Shown piece after piece: positions 42,567 through 51,312 of a stretch of DNA of 64,000 nucleotides. Source of the DNA: Paenibacillus dakarensis (GTDB lineage: Bacteria > Bacillota > Bacilli > Paenibacillales > Paenibacillaceae); the NCBI RefSeq assembly GCF_001373415.1, contig NZ_CDSE01000018.1:1-64000 (forward strand), read 5' to 3'. Under the pieces are notes generated by a model. That model was not told the DNA's origin. It searched no databases and worked only from the letters and a program-made list of their open reading frames with translations. The position numbers and the translations under genes are program-made. The first letter of the stretch is position 1. Each line of letters begins with the position of its first letter.

Positions 42567-44255
42567 TTACATGCCAAGTTTCTTCTTATTTTCTTCGTAT
42601 TTGGTTTGCTGGAAGGCCTGCACTTTGGCAAGACCCAGATCTTCTTGCTTCTTGATGTAATCCGTCCAGATTTTATCGAATTCGGCTTCGGATGGAGCCA
42701 TCAACAGCTTCGGCAGCGTCTTGCCTCGCAAGTCCTTGATCTTGCCAAGAATAATACCTTCTTCCGAAGTTCCTAGTGGATCTAACAGGTCAAATTCGGA
42801 TACACTCACCGTTTTACCACGCGTCCAGTCTTCCAATTGCTTGTAAGGCTCAACCGATTTAGGTGCCCATTGCTGGGTGATATTCGTATCCTGCATCATC
42901 CAGTAGGTGAAGGAAGAACCGTATTGCTTGTCAAATGCGGAACGGTCTTTGTTCATGAGCTCGAATGCTTCTGGAAGGAACTGGTCTTTGCCATCAATTG
43001 TATCATAACTTACGCCTTTTTCCCCCAGGAAAAGATCTTTTTGTCCTTCCTCACTCATCAAGTAGCTCAGGAATTTAATAGCCCGCCCTTTGTCTTTAAC
43101 ATCCTTGGAGATCAGGGTCACTGTCCAGCCGGAGATCGAAGGGCCGTTCAGGTTAGGCGGGTCCAGTTTAGAGTTTGCTGGACCATCAACCGCGATGTAA
43201 ACCATATTCGGATCCTGCTGGTACAGCGTTCCCAGTTGAGCTGCGAAGTCTGTGCGTTGGTACAGCATCGCGAAGTAACGCCCTTGCGCAATTTTCTCTT
43301 CCATTTGTGCGCGCTTATCGATAAAAATATCCTTCGCCAAGAGTCCGTCTTGGTTGGCTTGGCGCAGTGTCTTCAACCAGGCTACATATTCCGGATCGGT
43401 TTCACGGTTGTACAGCTTGCCGTCTTTTTCTCTCGGAATGGCCAAGAAGTTTTGAATATAACCTTCCAGAGAATCATTGCCGGTTGGAATGAATTCATGC
43501 AGACCAAGTGGGATCAGCGGCTGGCCGTTGATATCCGGGAATTTCTCTTTCGCAGCCTTCAGAGCGGCAATGAACCCTTCCGGTGTGCGCATATCCGGGC
43601 TGCCGATTGCTTCATAAATATCCTTGCGAACGACAAATGTTTGGTTGGATACATAAGTATCTCCATATTTCTCATAGTCTTTCGGAGATGAAGAAGAGTT
43701 CGGATATCCGTAAGTGTTGCCGTCAGACTGTGCATACCACCCCAGTTTATCCGGGTCAGATATTTTAAAGAAATACGGATCGTACTCCTCCGCCAGCTTG
43801 TTCAGAGGTAATACCAAGTCGCCTTCAATCATTTTCTTCACGCCGTCTTCCCACCAGCCCAGTGTAATGAAATCAGGCAGTTTACCCGAGGCGATCAGCG
43901 TATTGAGCTTTTCATTCTCATTACCTGCTGGAACGATGAAATTGACATCAACGCCAGTCTTCTTGGTTACATATTTAGAAGTCGGATCAACACCCCATTT
44001 ATTAGGGAACCAAGCAAAGTTTAGATACCAGTCAAACGTAATTGGTGACGTATCGGATTTCCATCCCGGTTCGTCTGCCGATGGAGGCACTGCCGGCTTT
44101 GCTGTTTCCTCCTTAGGCTTATCAACAGTGGAGTCATTTGCGCCTTCTTTTCCTGCATTGCCGTTCCCGCTGCCGCCACAAGCAGCCAGAGACATAACCA
44201 TGAGGACTGCCATCAGAAGCATCATCATCTTTTTGGTCTTACTTTTTACGCCCAT
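42567..44255 (-). CDS. Sugar-binding lipoprotein of an ABC transporter (LplA-like)
   Basis: 562 residues. The signal peptide ends at LAACGGSG (lipobox). The mature protein is a large type 1 solute-binding protein: ITFDWYLNFAWFPNKWG, KLPDFITLGWWEDGVKKMIEGDLVLPLNKL and GPSISGWTVTLISKDVKDKGRAIKFLSYLMSEEGQ are typical of LplA-like lipoproteins that bind complex oligosaccharides in Paenibacillaceae. It is the third gene after two permeases. The transporter ATPase is not in the window, as is usual for systems using a shared MsmX-type ATPase. Confidence 0.9.
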   Translation of the reverse strand: MGVKSKTKKMMMLLMAVLMVMSLAACGGSGNGNAGKEGANDSTVDKPKEETAKPAVPPSADEPGWKSDTSPITFDWYLNFAWFPNKWGVDPTSKYVTKKTGVDVNFIVPAGNENEKLNTLIASGKLPDFITLGWWEDGVKKMIEGDLVLPLNKLAEEYDPYFFKISDPDKLGWYAQSDGNTYGYPNSSSSPKDYEKYGDTYVSNQTFVVRKDIYEAIGSPDMRTPEGFIAALKAAKEKFPDINGQPLIPLGLHEFIPTGNDSLEGYIQNFLAIPREKDGKLYNRETDPEYVAWLKTLRQANQDGLLAKDIFIDKRAQMEEKIAQGRYFAMLYQRTDFAAQLGTLYQQDPNMVYIAVDGPANSKLDPPNLNGPSISGWTVTLISKDVKDKGRAIKFLSYLMSEEGQKDLFLGEKGVSYDTIDGKDQFLPEAFELMNKDRSAFDKQYGSSFTYWMMQDTNITQQWAPKSVEPYKQLEDWTRGKTVSVSEFDLLDPLGTSEEGIILGKIKDLRGKTLPKLLMAPSEAEFDKIWTDYIKKQEDLGLAKVQAFQQTKYEENKKKLGM

Positions 44256-44306
44256 GTTTTAACCCCTTTTCCGTAATTGTATAAAAATCTATATGTGCAA
44301 CTCCAA

Positions 44307-44324
44307 AGCCGCCGCATAGCGGCT
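44307..44324 (-). other. Hairpin between permease and binding-protein genes
   Basis: AGCCGC and GCGGCT enclose a six-base loop with no following T tract. In sugar ABC operons such hairpins often stabilise or define the ends of the binding-protein message, raising its abundance. A matching one occurs at 57939-57953. Confidence 0.55.
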
Positions 44325-44370
44325 CGGAGGAGTTACTGCAAGCAAGTGATGCCGGCCTCATTCTTACTGT

Positions 44371-45261
44371 TTAGCCCTTGATAGAGCCGATCATCATTCC
44401 TTTGACAAAATAGCGCTGCAGAAACGGATAAGCGAATACGATTGGCAGTGTCGTGACGACCATCGTCGCCAGCTTGATCGACTGTGAGGTCACTGTTTTG
44501 GTCATTGCGCTGCCCTGCAGGGCAGTAGTCATAATATTGGAGCTGGACTGGGCCACCACCCGGAAAAGAAAAGTCTGGATTGGCTGCAGGTTCTCGTTAT
44601 TGACATAGATGATTCCTGTAAAATAGTCATTCCATTGGTACACCCCGTGGAACAAGGCAATGGTGGCCACAACAGGCATGGATACCGGCAGCACCACTCT
44701 AAGAAACACCGTCCAGTCATTGGCTCCGTCAATACGGGCCGCCTCCTCCAATCCATCGGGAATTTCACGGAAGAAGGTCATGAAGATAATGAGATCAAAA
44801 AAGCTGAACAGTACTGGAATGATATAAACCATAAAGGTATCGAGCATATGCAAATTGCGAATAAGCAGGAAATTAGGTATAAGCATCGCTGGAAAGATCA
44901 TTGTAATGGTTCCCAGCAGGATGTAAAGCTTCCCACCGATTAAATCTCTGCGAGAGAAGGCATAGGCCACCATCGACGTAAAGAACACATGCGCGGCCAC
45001 GCCCACTACGGTTTTAGCAATAGTGAGTCCCATTGCGGTCATAATACCGGGATTGTCGAATACCGCTTCAAAATTCTCCATACTGAACACTCGCGGCCAC
45101 CAGTAAATTCCGCCGAGCATTGCGTCCTTACCATCATTGAAGGCATTGACCAGTACGTACCAGATCGGGTAAAGCGTAACGAAGCAGACCAGAAGCATGG
45201 TCAGATTATTCAGTGTATCGAAGACGATTTCGCCTTTCGTTCTACGGCTTAGTGAAATCAT
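44371..45261 (-). CDS. ABC sugar permease, LplC type
   Basis: 296 residues with six transmembrane segments. The cytoplasmic EAA loop reads DGLEEAARIDGANDWTVFLRVVLPVSMP, the site that docks the ATPase. The C-terminal FLQRYFVKGMMIGSIKG is characteristic of LplC permeases. It follows the LplB-type gene with an 18-base gap and AAGGAGG. Confidence 0.95.
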   Translation of the reverse strand: MISLSRRTKGEIVFDTLNNLTMLLVCFVTLYPIWYVLVNAFNDGKDAMLGGIYWWPRVFSMENFEAVFDNPGIMTAMGLTIAKTVVGVAAHVFFTSMVAYAFSRRDLIGGKLYILLGTITMIFPAMLIPNFLLIRNLHMLDTFMVYIIPVLFSFFDLIIFMTFFREIPDGLEEAARIDGANDWTVFLRVVLPVSMPVVATIALFHGVYQWNDYFTGIIYVNNENLQPIQTFLFRVVAQSSSNIMTTALQGSAMTKTVTSQSIKLATMVVTTLPIVFAYPFLQRYFVKGMMIGSIKG

Positions 45262-45279
45262 GTGTTGGTCCTCCTTGGC

Positions 45280-46248
45280 CTAAAACAACGAAGTGTCGTT
45301 GAGTTTTTTGGATACTTGGTTCGCAATCAGCAGCAGCATGAGCGCAATCACGGACTTGAACAATCCGATCGCCGCTGAATATGAGTAACGGCCCGAAGAG
45401 ATCCCCGTATAGTAGACGTAATAATCGATAACGTTACTTGCGCTTTCATTCAGCGAGTTCCGAAGTACCAGGATCTGATCAAAGTTAGAGTTCAACACAC
45501 CGCTGACAGCCAGGATAAACAAAATACTAATCGTGCTTTTGATTGACGGAAGGGTGACATACCACATCTGCTGAAAGCGTCCGGCACCATCGATGGTAGC
45601 CGCTTCATACATCTCGGGTGAAATGCTCGTAATAGCTGCTAGATATATGATGGCGGACCAGCCCAGCTCTTTCCATATATCTGAAGTGATCAGGATGGTC
45701 CAGAAGTACTTCGGCTCGGCTAGAAAAGAAATCGGCTGGTCGATAATATGCAATGCCATAAAGATTTCGTTAATGATGCCCACATCCGATAACCAGGTGG
45801 CAAGAATTCCGCCAAGCACAACCCAGGAAAGAAAGTGAGGCAGGTAGGAAATCGTCTGGATTGCCTTCTTAAACCGCAGCGATCTCACCTCATTCAGGAA
45901 GAGGGCAAAGATGATCGGCAGCGGGAAGGTCATCAGCTTCAGCAAGCTGATCCCAAGCGTGTTTTTCATGACATAACCGAAGTTTTCGTCAGCCAAAAAT
46001 TCCTTGAAATGCTCCAGTCCGACCCATGGAGCTTCAGCAATGGTTTTGATAATGTCATAATCCTTGAACGCAATGATACCGCCGTACATGGGTATAAAGT
46101 TGAATATAATCATCCAGGCGACACCAAGCAGACCCATAATTTGAACATGTCTTTGCGAATAAAGCTTCCTCAGCCATTTCCGCCTTGTTGATGGCGGCGT
46201 TTCTGTTTCGAATATGGCTGCGGACTGTGTTGACGGCTTAATCTCCAT
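45280..46248 (-). CDS. ABC sugar permease, LplB type
   Basis: 322 residues from the ATG nine bases after GGAGG. Six transmembrane segments; EAA loop EMYEAATIDGAGRFQQMWYVTLPSIKST; the N-terminal IPMYGGIIAFKDY and LIANQVSKKLNDTSLF at the end are the LplB hallmarks. First gene of the five-gene uptake and signalling operon. Confidence 0.95.
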   Translation of the reverse strand: MEIKPSTQSAAIFETETPPSTRRKWLRKLYSQRHVQIMGLLGVAWMIIFNFIPMYGGIIAFKDYDIIKTIAEAPWVGLEHFKEFLADENFGYVMKNTLGISLLKLMTFPLPIIFALFLNEVRSLRFKKAIQTISYLPHFLSWVVLGGILATWLSDVGIINEIFMALHIIDQPISFLAEPKYFWTILITSDIWKELGWSAIIYLAAITSISPEMYEAATIDGAGRFQQMWYVTLPSIKSTISILFILAVSGVLNSNFDQILVLRNSLNESASNVIDYYVYYTGISSGRYSYSAAIGLFKSVIALMLLLIANQVSKKLNDTSLF

Positions 46249-46286
46249 CACCTATGACCTCCAAGCTGTTCTAGTCTGTTGTTGTT

Positions 46287-46300
46287 TGAAAGCACTTTCA
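46287..46300. promoter_or_regulatory. Candidate CcpA (cre) site before the sugar-uptake operon
   Basis: TGAAAGCACTTTCA, with six-base inverted arms, matches the Bacillus cre consensus at 13 of 14 positions. It lies 39 bases upstream of the first permease start, so it could block transcription when preferred sugars are present. No biochemical support. Confidence 0.6.
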
Positions 46301-46408
46301 TTTCTTAACTTCATTTTACTTGCGTTCCGTGCCCAGAGTAATGCTCCAGATTTCGTATCGATGTATGCTTTTTTCGGTTTTTTGTAAAGTTAACCTTTGC
46401 TAAAACGC

Positions 46409-46437
46409 AAAAAAAGTCCGCACCAGGGGTGCGGGCT
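46409..46437 (-). terminator. Terminator after the RimJ/RimL-type GNAT gene
   Basis: GTCCGCACC and GGTGCGGGC with a three-base loop; on the minus strand a run of seven T follows. It insulates the uptake operon from the upstream gene. Confidence 0.9.
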
Positions 46438-46438
46438 T

Positions 46439-46957
46439 TTATCCTTCCTTTTTAACTGTTTCTGTATCTCTCAATGTAAAATACAAAAGATTGTCCTTCA
46501 GTTCACTCTCCTGCGTAAATCCCATCTTCTTCAAAAGCCTCTGTGAACGTAGATTTTCCACTTCTGTCGTTGCTTCAATATAGTCTAGCTTCATTAACTC
46601 AAATCCAATTCGGATCACTTCCATCAAAGCTTCCTGCATCAGTCCCCTTCCCCAATATTTCGGGGATAAATCAAAACCTACTTCAGCTTTTGTTTCCTGA
46701 TTTACATTTAACCAGCAATGAAAACCACAGGTTCCGATAAGTTCATTATTTTCTTTATTAAATAATCCGTATCTGCATCCGGTATCGTTTATATGAAAAG
46801 CAATCATCTCTTCTGCTTCTCTTAAATCCTGACATGCGTCAATATCCATATACCTTGTAACCTCTGGATAGGAAAAATGTCTATAAACTGCTTCAGCATC
46901 ATCTAAGGTTAGTTCTCTTATGTATATTCTCTGGGTTTCAACATTCGGGAAAATCAC
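46439..46957 (-). CDS. GNAT N-acetyltransferase, RimJ/RimL type
   Basis: 172 residues. The opening VETQRIYIRELTLDDAEAVYRHF and the motif DLSPKYWGRGLMQEALMEVI are RimJ/RimL-like, and NLRSQRLLKKMGFTQE closes the domain. Its start overlaps the 3' end of the next upstream gene by 20 bases. Confidence 0.9.
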   Translation of the reverse strand: MIFPNVETQRIYIRELTLDDAEAVYRHFSYPEVTRYMDIDACQDLREAEEMIAFHINDTGCRYGLFNKENNELIGTCGFHCWLNVNQETKAEVGFDLSPKYWGRGLMQEALMEVIRIGFELMKLDYIEATTEVENLRSQRLLKKMGFTQESELKDNLLYFTLRDTETVKKEG

Positions 46958-47675
46958 ATCGCCAATCTGACACCCAACCAGGTGAATACCCTGATCGTTG
47001 AGCTACTCTTTGTGAAGCAAGGTTACTGGCGATTACGTCATAACTCGGTACTTCTCCACGTTCCAATATTTCAATAGTTAACCTGTTTACAAGATAACTA
47101 GCCAACCCTAAATTTCGATATTCGGGTAAGACATCAATGCCAATTTGCCATAGTTTTGCACAGGTCTTACTTGCTCCTGCCACACCAACAATTTTCTCTC
47201 CTTGCTTTGCAATCGCAGCCAAATCAGTCTGCCATGGAAGATTTGCATCGTATATAACTGCATTATCAAAACTTGTAGCATGAAGTAAATGGACCACTTC
47301 TTCTCGCTTAATCACTTCAAATAAAAAATTATTGGGTGAAAACATTGGCTTTATTCTTGTTACATCCGGCAGAAAATGCAAGTAAAGACCTCGGATAATT
47401 GGCAAAGCAAATACGATGTCCCTATCCTTTCCTTGCATCTGTGCTTTAGCAATTGACAACCGTTCAGGTGTAGCCGACACTACAATGGATTTCCCCATAG
47501 ACACAATTTCGAAAAAACGAGTTTTTCTCGGAAAAGGTCTCCGTCCGGGATTTTCTTTAGCTTCAACAAAAATAATGCTGTCCTTCTCACCGTTAAGATC
47601 ATCAATCGAGCAATTCAGGTCAACTGCAAGCTGTGATTGCACAATGAACAGCATTTCTGTTTGTGTCATAATCAT
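46938..47675 (-). CDS. GNAT family N-acetyltransferase, two-part
   Basis: 245 residues. The C-terminal 110 residues hold the GNAT core: AAIAKQGEKIVGVAGAS, DVLPEYRNLGLASYLVNRL, and IASNLASQRVAQRSGYSPG. The N-terminal part (CSIDDLNGEKDSIIFVEAKENPGRRPF) resembles the regulatory half of Bacillales GNATs. AAAGGA lies ten bases from the ATG. Substrate unknown. Confidence 0.85.
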   Translation of the reverse strand: MIMTQTEMLFIVQSQLAVDLNCSIDDLNGEKDSIIFVEAKENPGRRPFPRKTRFFEIVSMGKSIVVSATPERLSIAKAQMQGKDRDIVFALPIIRGLYLHFLPDVTRIKPMFSPNNFLFEVIKREEVVHLLHATSFDNAVIYDANLPWQTDLAAIAKQGEKIVGVAGASKTCAKLWQIGIDVLPEYRNLGLASYLVNRLTIEILERGEVPSYDVIASNLASQRVAQRSGYSPGWVSDWRCDFPEC

Positions 47676-47754
47676 CGTTGCCCATTCCTTTCGCTTCGCC
47701 CAGCCTGTGTTAGATGATCTCAGCGGCTTCTTGATAACTATTTCACTTTTTAAA

Positions 47755-48279
47755 TTATTTCATCTCTACTAAAAATCTCTTGTTATTAACAATCTCATCT
47801 ACTACTTCATCTACATTAAGATGGGTTGAGTTTAATATATGGTTTTCATGAACGTTTTGATCTAAGATCTCCTTCAGTACAATAATACATCTTTCCTGCA
47901 TTTGGTCTTCAGGACTGCGCCTGCCATCTCTTCTCAATAATTCTTCTTCATCAGTTATCATGACAACATATTTAACTAAAACATCTTCAGTCCTTAGTTC
48001 ATTCAGAAAATAATCAATGTTTTCATTGAATATTATGTAATCGATCACCACATCGTGTTCTTGATGAATAAAGTTTTTTGCCAATGTGGTAATGTTGAGC
48101 CATATTAGATTGACATGAAAAGGGCTTAACCACGGCTTCTTGTATCCTCCAATAACCATGTGGTTTATAATATCCCCTTCAATATAAGCACTTTTTTCTA
48201 ATCCTTCAGCTATTCTTCTTGAGGTAGTAGATTTCCCTGAACCTGGAGGTCCCGTAACTAAATAAACCGTTTTTTTCAT
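47755..48279 (-). CDS. P-loop kinase-like protein
   Basis: 174 residues from the ATG preceded by AAAGGA; an extended frame upstream has no site. The Walker A loop is TGPPGSGKSTTSRRIAEG, with Asp in YIEGDIINHM and DVVIDYIIFNENIDYF after it. This is the small kinase or adenylate-kinase-like fold of AAA_33/chloramphenicol phosphotransferase-type proteins. Substrate unknown. Confidence 0.8.
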   Translation of the reverse strand: MKKTVYLVTGPPGSGKSTTSRRIAEGLEKSAYIEGDIINHMVIGGYKKPWLSPFHVNLIWLNITTLAKNFIHQEHDVVIDYIIFNENIDYFLNELRTEDVLVKYVVMITDEEELLRRDGRRSPEDQMQERCIIVLKEILDQNVHENHILNSTHLNVDEVVDEIVNNKRFLVEMK

Positions 48280-48430
48280 GTTATTCAGTCCTTTTTCGAA
48301 TATTAACCACAAGAAAACACCTGGATGAAAGGAAGAACTCATTATGCCATATATTCGAGATGCGAATCTGGTTACCCTTCAAGAGTTAAAAGTGATGGAG
48401 GAATAAATCGTTCTTGCAGTTCTTGAATTA

Positions 48431-48462
48431 ACAAAAAAAACACCGCGAAGCCTTCGCGGTGT
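48431..48462 (-). terminator. Strong terminator of the candidate RNA
   Basis: ACACCGCGAAG pairs with CTTCGCGGTGT (11 complementary positions around one base; in practice a nine-bp stem with a short loop) followed by TTTTTTTGT on the minus strand. Confidence 0.9.
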
Positions 48463-48650
48463 TTTACGTGGGAAGCGGTTATTCACTTGTTCCAGCAAAA
48501 TTACATTCTGCCTTGATCGTAATCGGAATCATTCGAATCAGGTTCGAATGCATTCCTCTTTAGTGTCCATTGGTATCAACAACCTTTCGGTAAGCGACAA
48601 TCTGTCAGTTATCCGTCTGATGAAGATAGTATCCACTTCCCACTTGTTAT
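48463..48650 (-). ncRNA. Candidate structured non-coding RNA (class not identified)
   Basis: On the minus strand a roughly 180-base element is closed by GTGGGAAGTGG at its 5' end and CCGCTTCCCAC at its 3' end, 11 pairs with one wobble. Inside are a 13-pair hairpin with one bulge (GGAATGCATTCGAA against TTCGAATGATTCC) and a GNRA-type hairpin ACC-GAAA-GGT. A strong intrinsic terminator follows within seven bases. No open frame of note. Size and closing stem are compatible with a 6S-like RNA or a transcription attenuator for the downstream kinase gene. I could not match it to 6S, SRP, tmRNA or riboswitch signatures from memory. Ends are approximate. Confidence 0.6.
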
Positions 48651-48738
48651 AAGATTACCCTCTCAAGAGAGGATGAAACATTTTTAAACTCATCTTCAAA
48701 CTTTTTTTGATAAAAAAAGGCTCGGATTCACCGCTCCG

Positions 48739-50190
48739 TCATTTATCCGTACCTGTTCCGGCGCCCGTCAGGCCAAGGCGGCTGTTAAACAACTCCTCAA
48801 TCCGGATGCAGGTATCTGCCGGAGTCTCCATTCCGGCCCACAGCAGATTCAGCTCATCCAGCAGTGTCAATATTTCAGATTGGCTGAGGTTAAGCGTATG
48901 AAGCGGATAAGCGTCAGGCAATACCTCCAGAAAACGGTTATAGTGCTGGGGATGAATGTCCGGATTTAGCAGGCGGTCATCCTCTGCCACCGACCGTAAA
49001 ACCGGAATGGTGCATCCATATTTCTTCAACAGTGTCTGTGCTTCAACACCTGTCATGAAATCCACGAGCTTCTCGGCGATTTTCTGATGACTGCTCGCCG
49101 TGCTGATTGACAGTCCCCCTCCGAGCAGCATAGTGGCTGGCTTGATGCCTTTGGGCAGTGTCATCACATCCCAGTCGATGGAATGGTCGTGGAATTCATT
49201 CATGAAGTAATAGGTGGACATGATCATGGCAACCCGTTCCTTCATAAACAGCCTCTCGGCTAAATGGCTGCTTCCATGGGAAAAGATCGGTGAAACATGC
49301 TCCTTGTACATAAGCGAAACACAAAATTCTAGCGCTTCAATATTCCGCTGATCCGCCATCGTGCTCCGGCTGCGGTCTGCCGCCATGATACTTCCGTTAT
49401 TTTGGAGTAAAAAGACTGGCCACCGGTTCGGAGCCGAGGAGAAGCAAAATCCATAATGATCAATCATGCCATCTTCGTTAGGAGCTGATGTGCACGCTTT
49501 GGCAGCCTTCAACAACTCATTCCAATTGCCTAGGCTGATATCATTAGGAAGTCCATGCTGACGGAAGATCGCCCGATTGTAGCAGATGACCACCGGTGAG
49601 AACACGAATGGCGCTGCAAGCATGCTGCCTTTATGATTGAACAGGTCAAACACTTTCGGATAGCTGATCCCTTTCTCCTTAAGATGAGGAGGAATATATC
49701 CGGTCAGCAGATTAGTGCGCCCGCTCTCGGTCCACTCCCGGAAATGCTGGTCTGACATAATGAACAGATCCGGTCCCTGTCCATCCTCAATGGACCGAAT
49801 GATCGTTTCGGTGTAGAAGTCTTCAGAATACAGCACCATTTCCACCTGAACGAAAGGATGCTTCCGCTCGAAAGCCTCGATCATTTTTTCGACAATCGGA
49901 ATCTCATAGGAAGAGGAGAACCAGGCGAGTCTCAGCACGACAGGCGTTCTGTCCTCATCCGGCTCCTTTACACGGTTTCCCTTTCCTGCGATCTTCTCAA
50001 TCAGCCCTTCGTTCACAAGCTCTTCCAGCGCCTTCCGGATCGATACCCGGCTCATTTCATACTTCTGGCTAAGCGTATTTTCCGGCAAAATAAATTCACC
50101 CGGTTTCAGAACACCGGTAACAATTTCATTTCTCAATTCCTGGACAAAGCGTTCATAACGCTCATGAAATTCATTTCTTCTTCGCAACAA
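48739..50190 (-). CDS. GntR-type regulator fused to a sugar-binding-protein domain
   Basis: 483 residues from a TTG nine bases after AGGAG. Residues 10-75 are a GntR helix-turn-helix (RNEIVTGVLKPGEFILPENTLSQKYEMSRVSIRKALEELVNEGLI). Residues 85-470 are a type 1 ABC solute-binding domain (PVVLRLAWFSSSYEIPIVEKMIEAFERKHPFVQVEM, DLFIMSDQH, FVFSPVVICYNRAIF) without signal peptide or lipobox, so it acts in the cytoplasm as a sensor. It is the last gene of the utilisation operon and has a palindrome just before its ribosome site, suggesting autoregulation. Confidence 0.9.
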   Translation of the reverse strand: MLRRRNEFHERYERFVQELRNEIVTGVLKPGEFILPENTLSQKYEMSRVSIRKALEELVNEGLIEKIAGKGNRVKEPDEDRTPVVLRLAWFSSSYEIPIVEKMIEAFERKHPFVQVEMVLYSEDFYTETIIRSIEDGQGPDLFIMSDQHFREWTESGRTNLLTGYIPPHLKEKGISYPKVFDLFNHKGSMLAAPFVFSPVVICYNRAIFRQHGLPNDISLGNWNELLKAAKACTSAPNEDGMIDHYGFCFSSAPNRWPVFLLQNNGSIMAADRSRSTMADQRNIEALEFCVSLMYKEHVSPIFSHGSSHLAERLFMKERVAMIMSTYYFMNEFHDHSIDWDVMTLPKGIKPATMLLGGGLSISTASSHQKIAEKLVDFMTGVEAQTLLKKYGCTIPVLRSVAEDDRLLNPDIHPQHYNRFLEVLPDAYPLHTLNLSQSEILTLLDELNLLWAGMETPADTCIRIEELFNSRLGLTGAGTGTDK

Positions 50191-50203
50191 TATATACCGC
50201 TCC

Positions 50204-50217
50204 TATACATGTCTATA
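50204..50217. promoter_or_regulatory. Candidate operator of the GntR fusion, copy near its own gene
   Basis: TATACATGTCTATA lies immediately before the ribosome site of the regulator gene. A near-identical, fully symmetric version occurs upstream of the lyase gene at the head of the operon. Binding is inferred from the shared sequence, symmetry and position. Confidence 0.5.
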
Positions 50218-50280
50218 AAATTCAGTATATCATGAGGAACATAAGGATTCCATGCACTCCGGTTAAGAAAGCGTATATAT

Positions 50281-51312
50281 TTACCCTGCAAGCTGCTTCT
50301 CAAGAAAAGCGTAGGCGCGCTGCCGGATATCGTGCGGAAAATCATGTCCTTCATGGCCGATCCAGCATTCAAAAACGGATGAAGCATTCAGAAACTGATA
50401 CAAGCCGTCCAGCTCCCCGAGACCAGCTGCGATCTCCCTCCAGTTCGGAAAAATAGCATCTTTCGTTCCGCACCACATGAACATGGGTACCGGAGCCGCC
50501 AGTGCCGCAATTTCATGCCATTCGAACGGCAGGGAGCCTTTTCTCAGGCTTTCTGTAATGGAAGGAAAATGGGAGAACCATTCGCGGAGCCCCCAGCGGT
50601 TCGGGTCCGGATCGCCGCGAAACATCGTAAATCCACAGCTTGACACGACCGCCTTGACCCGTTGATCTATCCCGGCCAGGAACCAGCCGTTATATCCGCC
50701 CAACGAATGCCCAATGACACCGATCCTCTTTGGGTTTATCTGCGGCAGCGAGGATAGCACATCGACCGCAGCCATGTGGTCGGACAGCATTTTGCCAACT
50801 GCGGTCCATCTCGGGTGCAGCTTATAGAACGGAGCGGTTTGAAACGGTTCCTCACCTGGATAGACCCGGTCACCGAACGTTATGGAGTCCGGAGCCAGCA
50901 CGGCAAATCCACGCTGTACCAGCTCCAGTCCGTAACGGCGATTCTCTCTTCCGGAAGCCAGACAAATATCCCTTTTGCCGTTCTCGGTTGTCGGATGAAG
51001 AGCAAGAACGGCTGGAATTCCGCCTGGAGACTTGTCGGTCTCGGAAGGAAGCAGAAGATATGCAGGGATTTCATTCCCGTCCGGGGAAAGGTAAGTAATC
51101 TCAAGCTTTGTGTGATCCTCCTCTTCATGCTTTGAGAGAATCCGGTAACCTTTACTGTCTACAAGAGCTTTCGGCTTGTAATCCACCGTCTCCGGAGACT
51201 CACCCAGCAGCTGCAGCCAGCGATCTCTCACCCTGGACTCCTTATCTCTCCAGGCTTCAAGGGTATGGATTCCCTCCAATAGCGGCTTCATTTTCTCACT
51301 ATACTGGTCCAT
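50281..51312 (-). CDS. Alpha/beta hydrolase (acyl esterase/dienelactone hydrolase-like)
   Basis: 343 residues. The nucleophile Ser203 is in VIGHSLGGYNGW; the acid is probably Asp285 in WCGTKDAIF and the base His323 in IGHEGHDFP, in the expected order. The first 80 residues form a lid-like region. No signal peptide. The family removes acetyl or other acyl groups from sugars, so in this operon it probably de-esterifies imported oligosaccharides. Its start overlaps the propeller gene by 14 bases. Confidence 0.85.
   Translation of the reverse strand: MDQYSEKMKPLLEGIHTLEAWRDKESRVRDRWLQLLGESPETVDYKPKALVDSKGYRILSKHEEEDHTKLEITYLSPDGNEIPAYLLLPSETDKSPGGIPAVLALHPTTENGKRDICLASGRENRRYGLELVQRGFAVLAPDSITFGDRVYPGEEPFQTAPFYKLHPRWTAVGKMLSDHMAAVDVLSSLPQINPKRIGVIGHSLGGYNGWFLAGIDQRVKAVVSSCGFTMFRGDPDPNRWGLREWFSHFPSITESLRKGSLPFEWHEIAALAAPVPMFMWCGTKDAIFPNWREIAAGLGELDGLYQFLNASSVFECWIGHEGHDFPHDIRQRAYAFLEKQLAG

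Noticed and set aside
42837-43691. 284-codon plus-strand open frame
   Set aside because: Antisense to the sugar-binding lipoprotein gene; composition (many Cys, Arg, Val) is typical of a shadow frame.
48601-48660. CTGATGA on the plus strand near 48615, resembling a hammerhead ribozyme core
   Set aside because: The matching GAAA segment and flanking stems are not in place, and the well-formed terminator points to the opposite strand.
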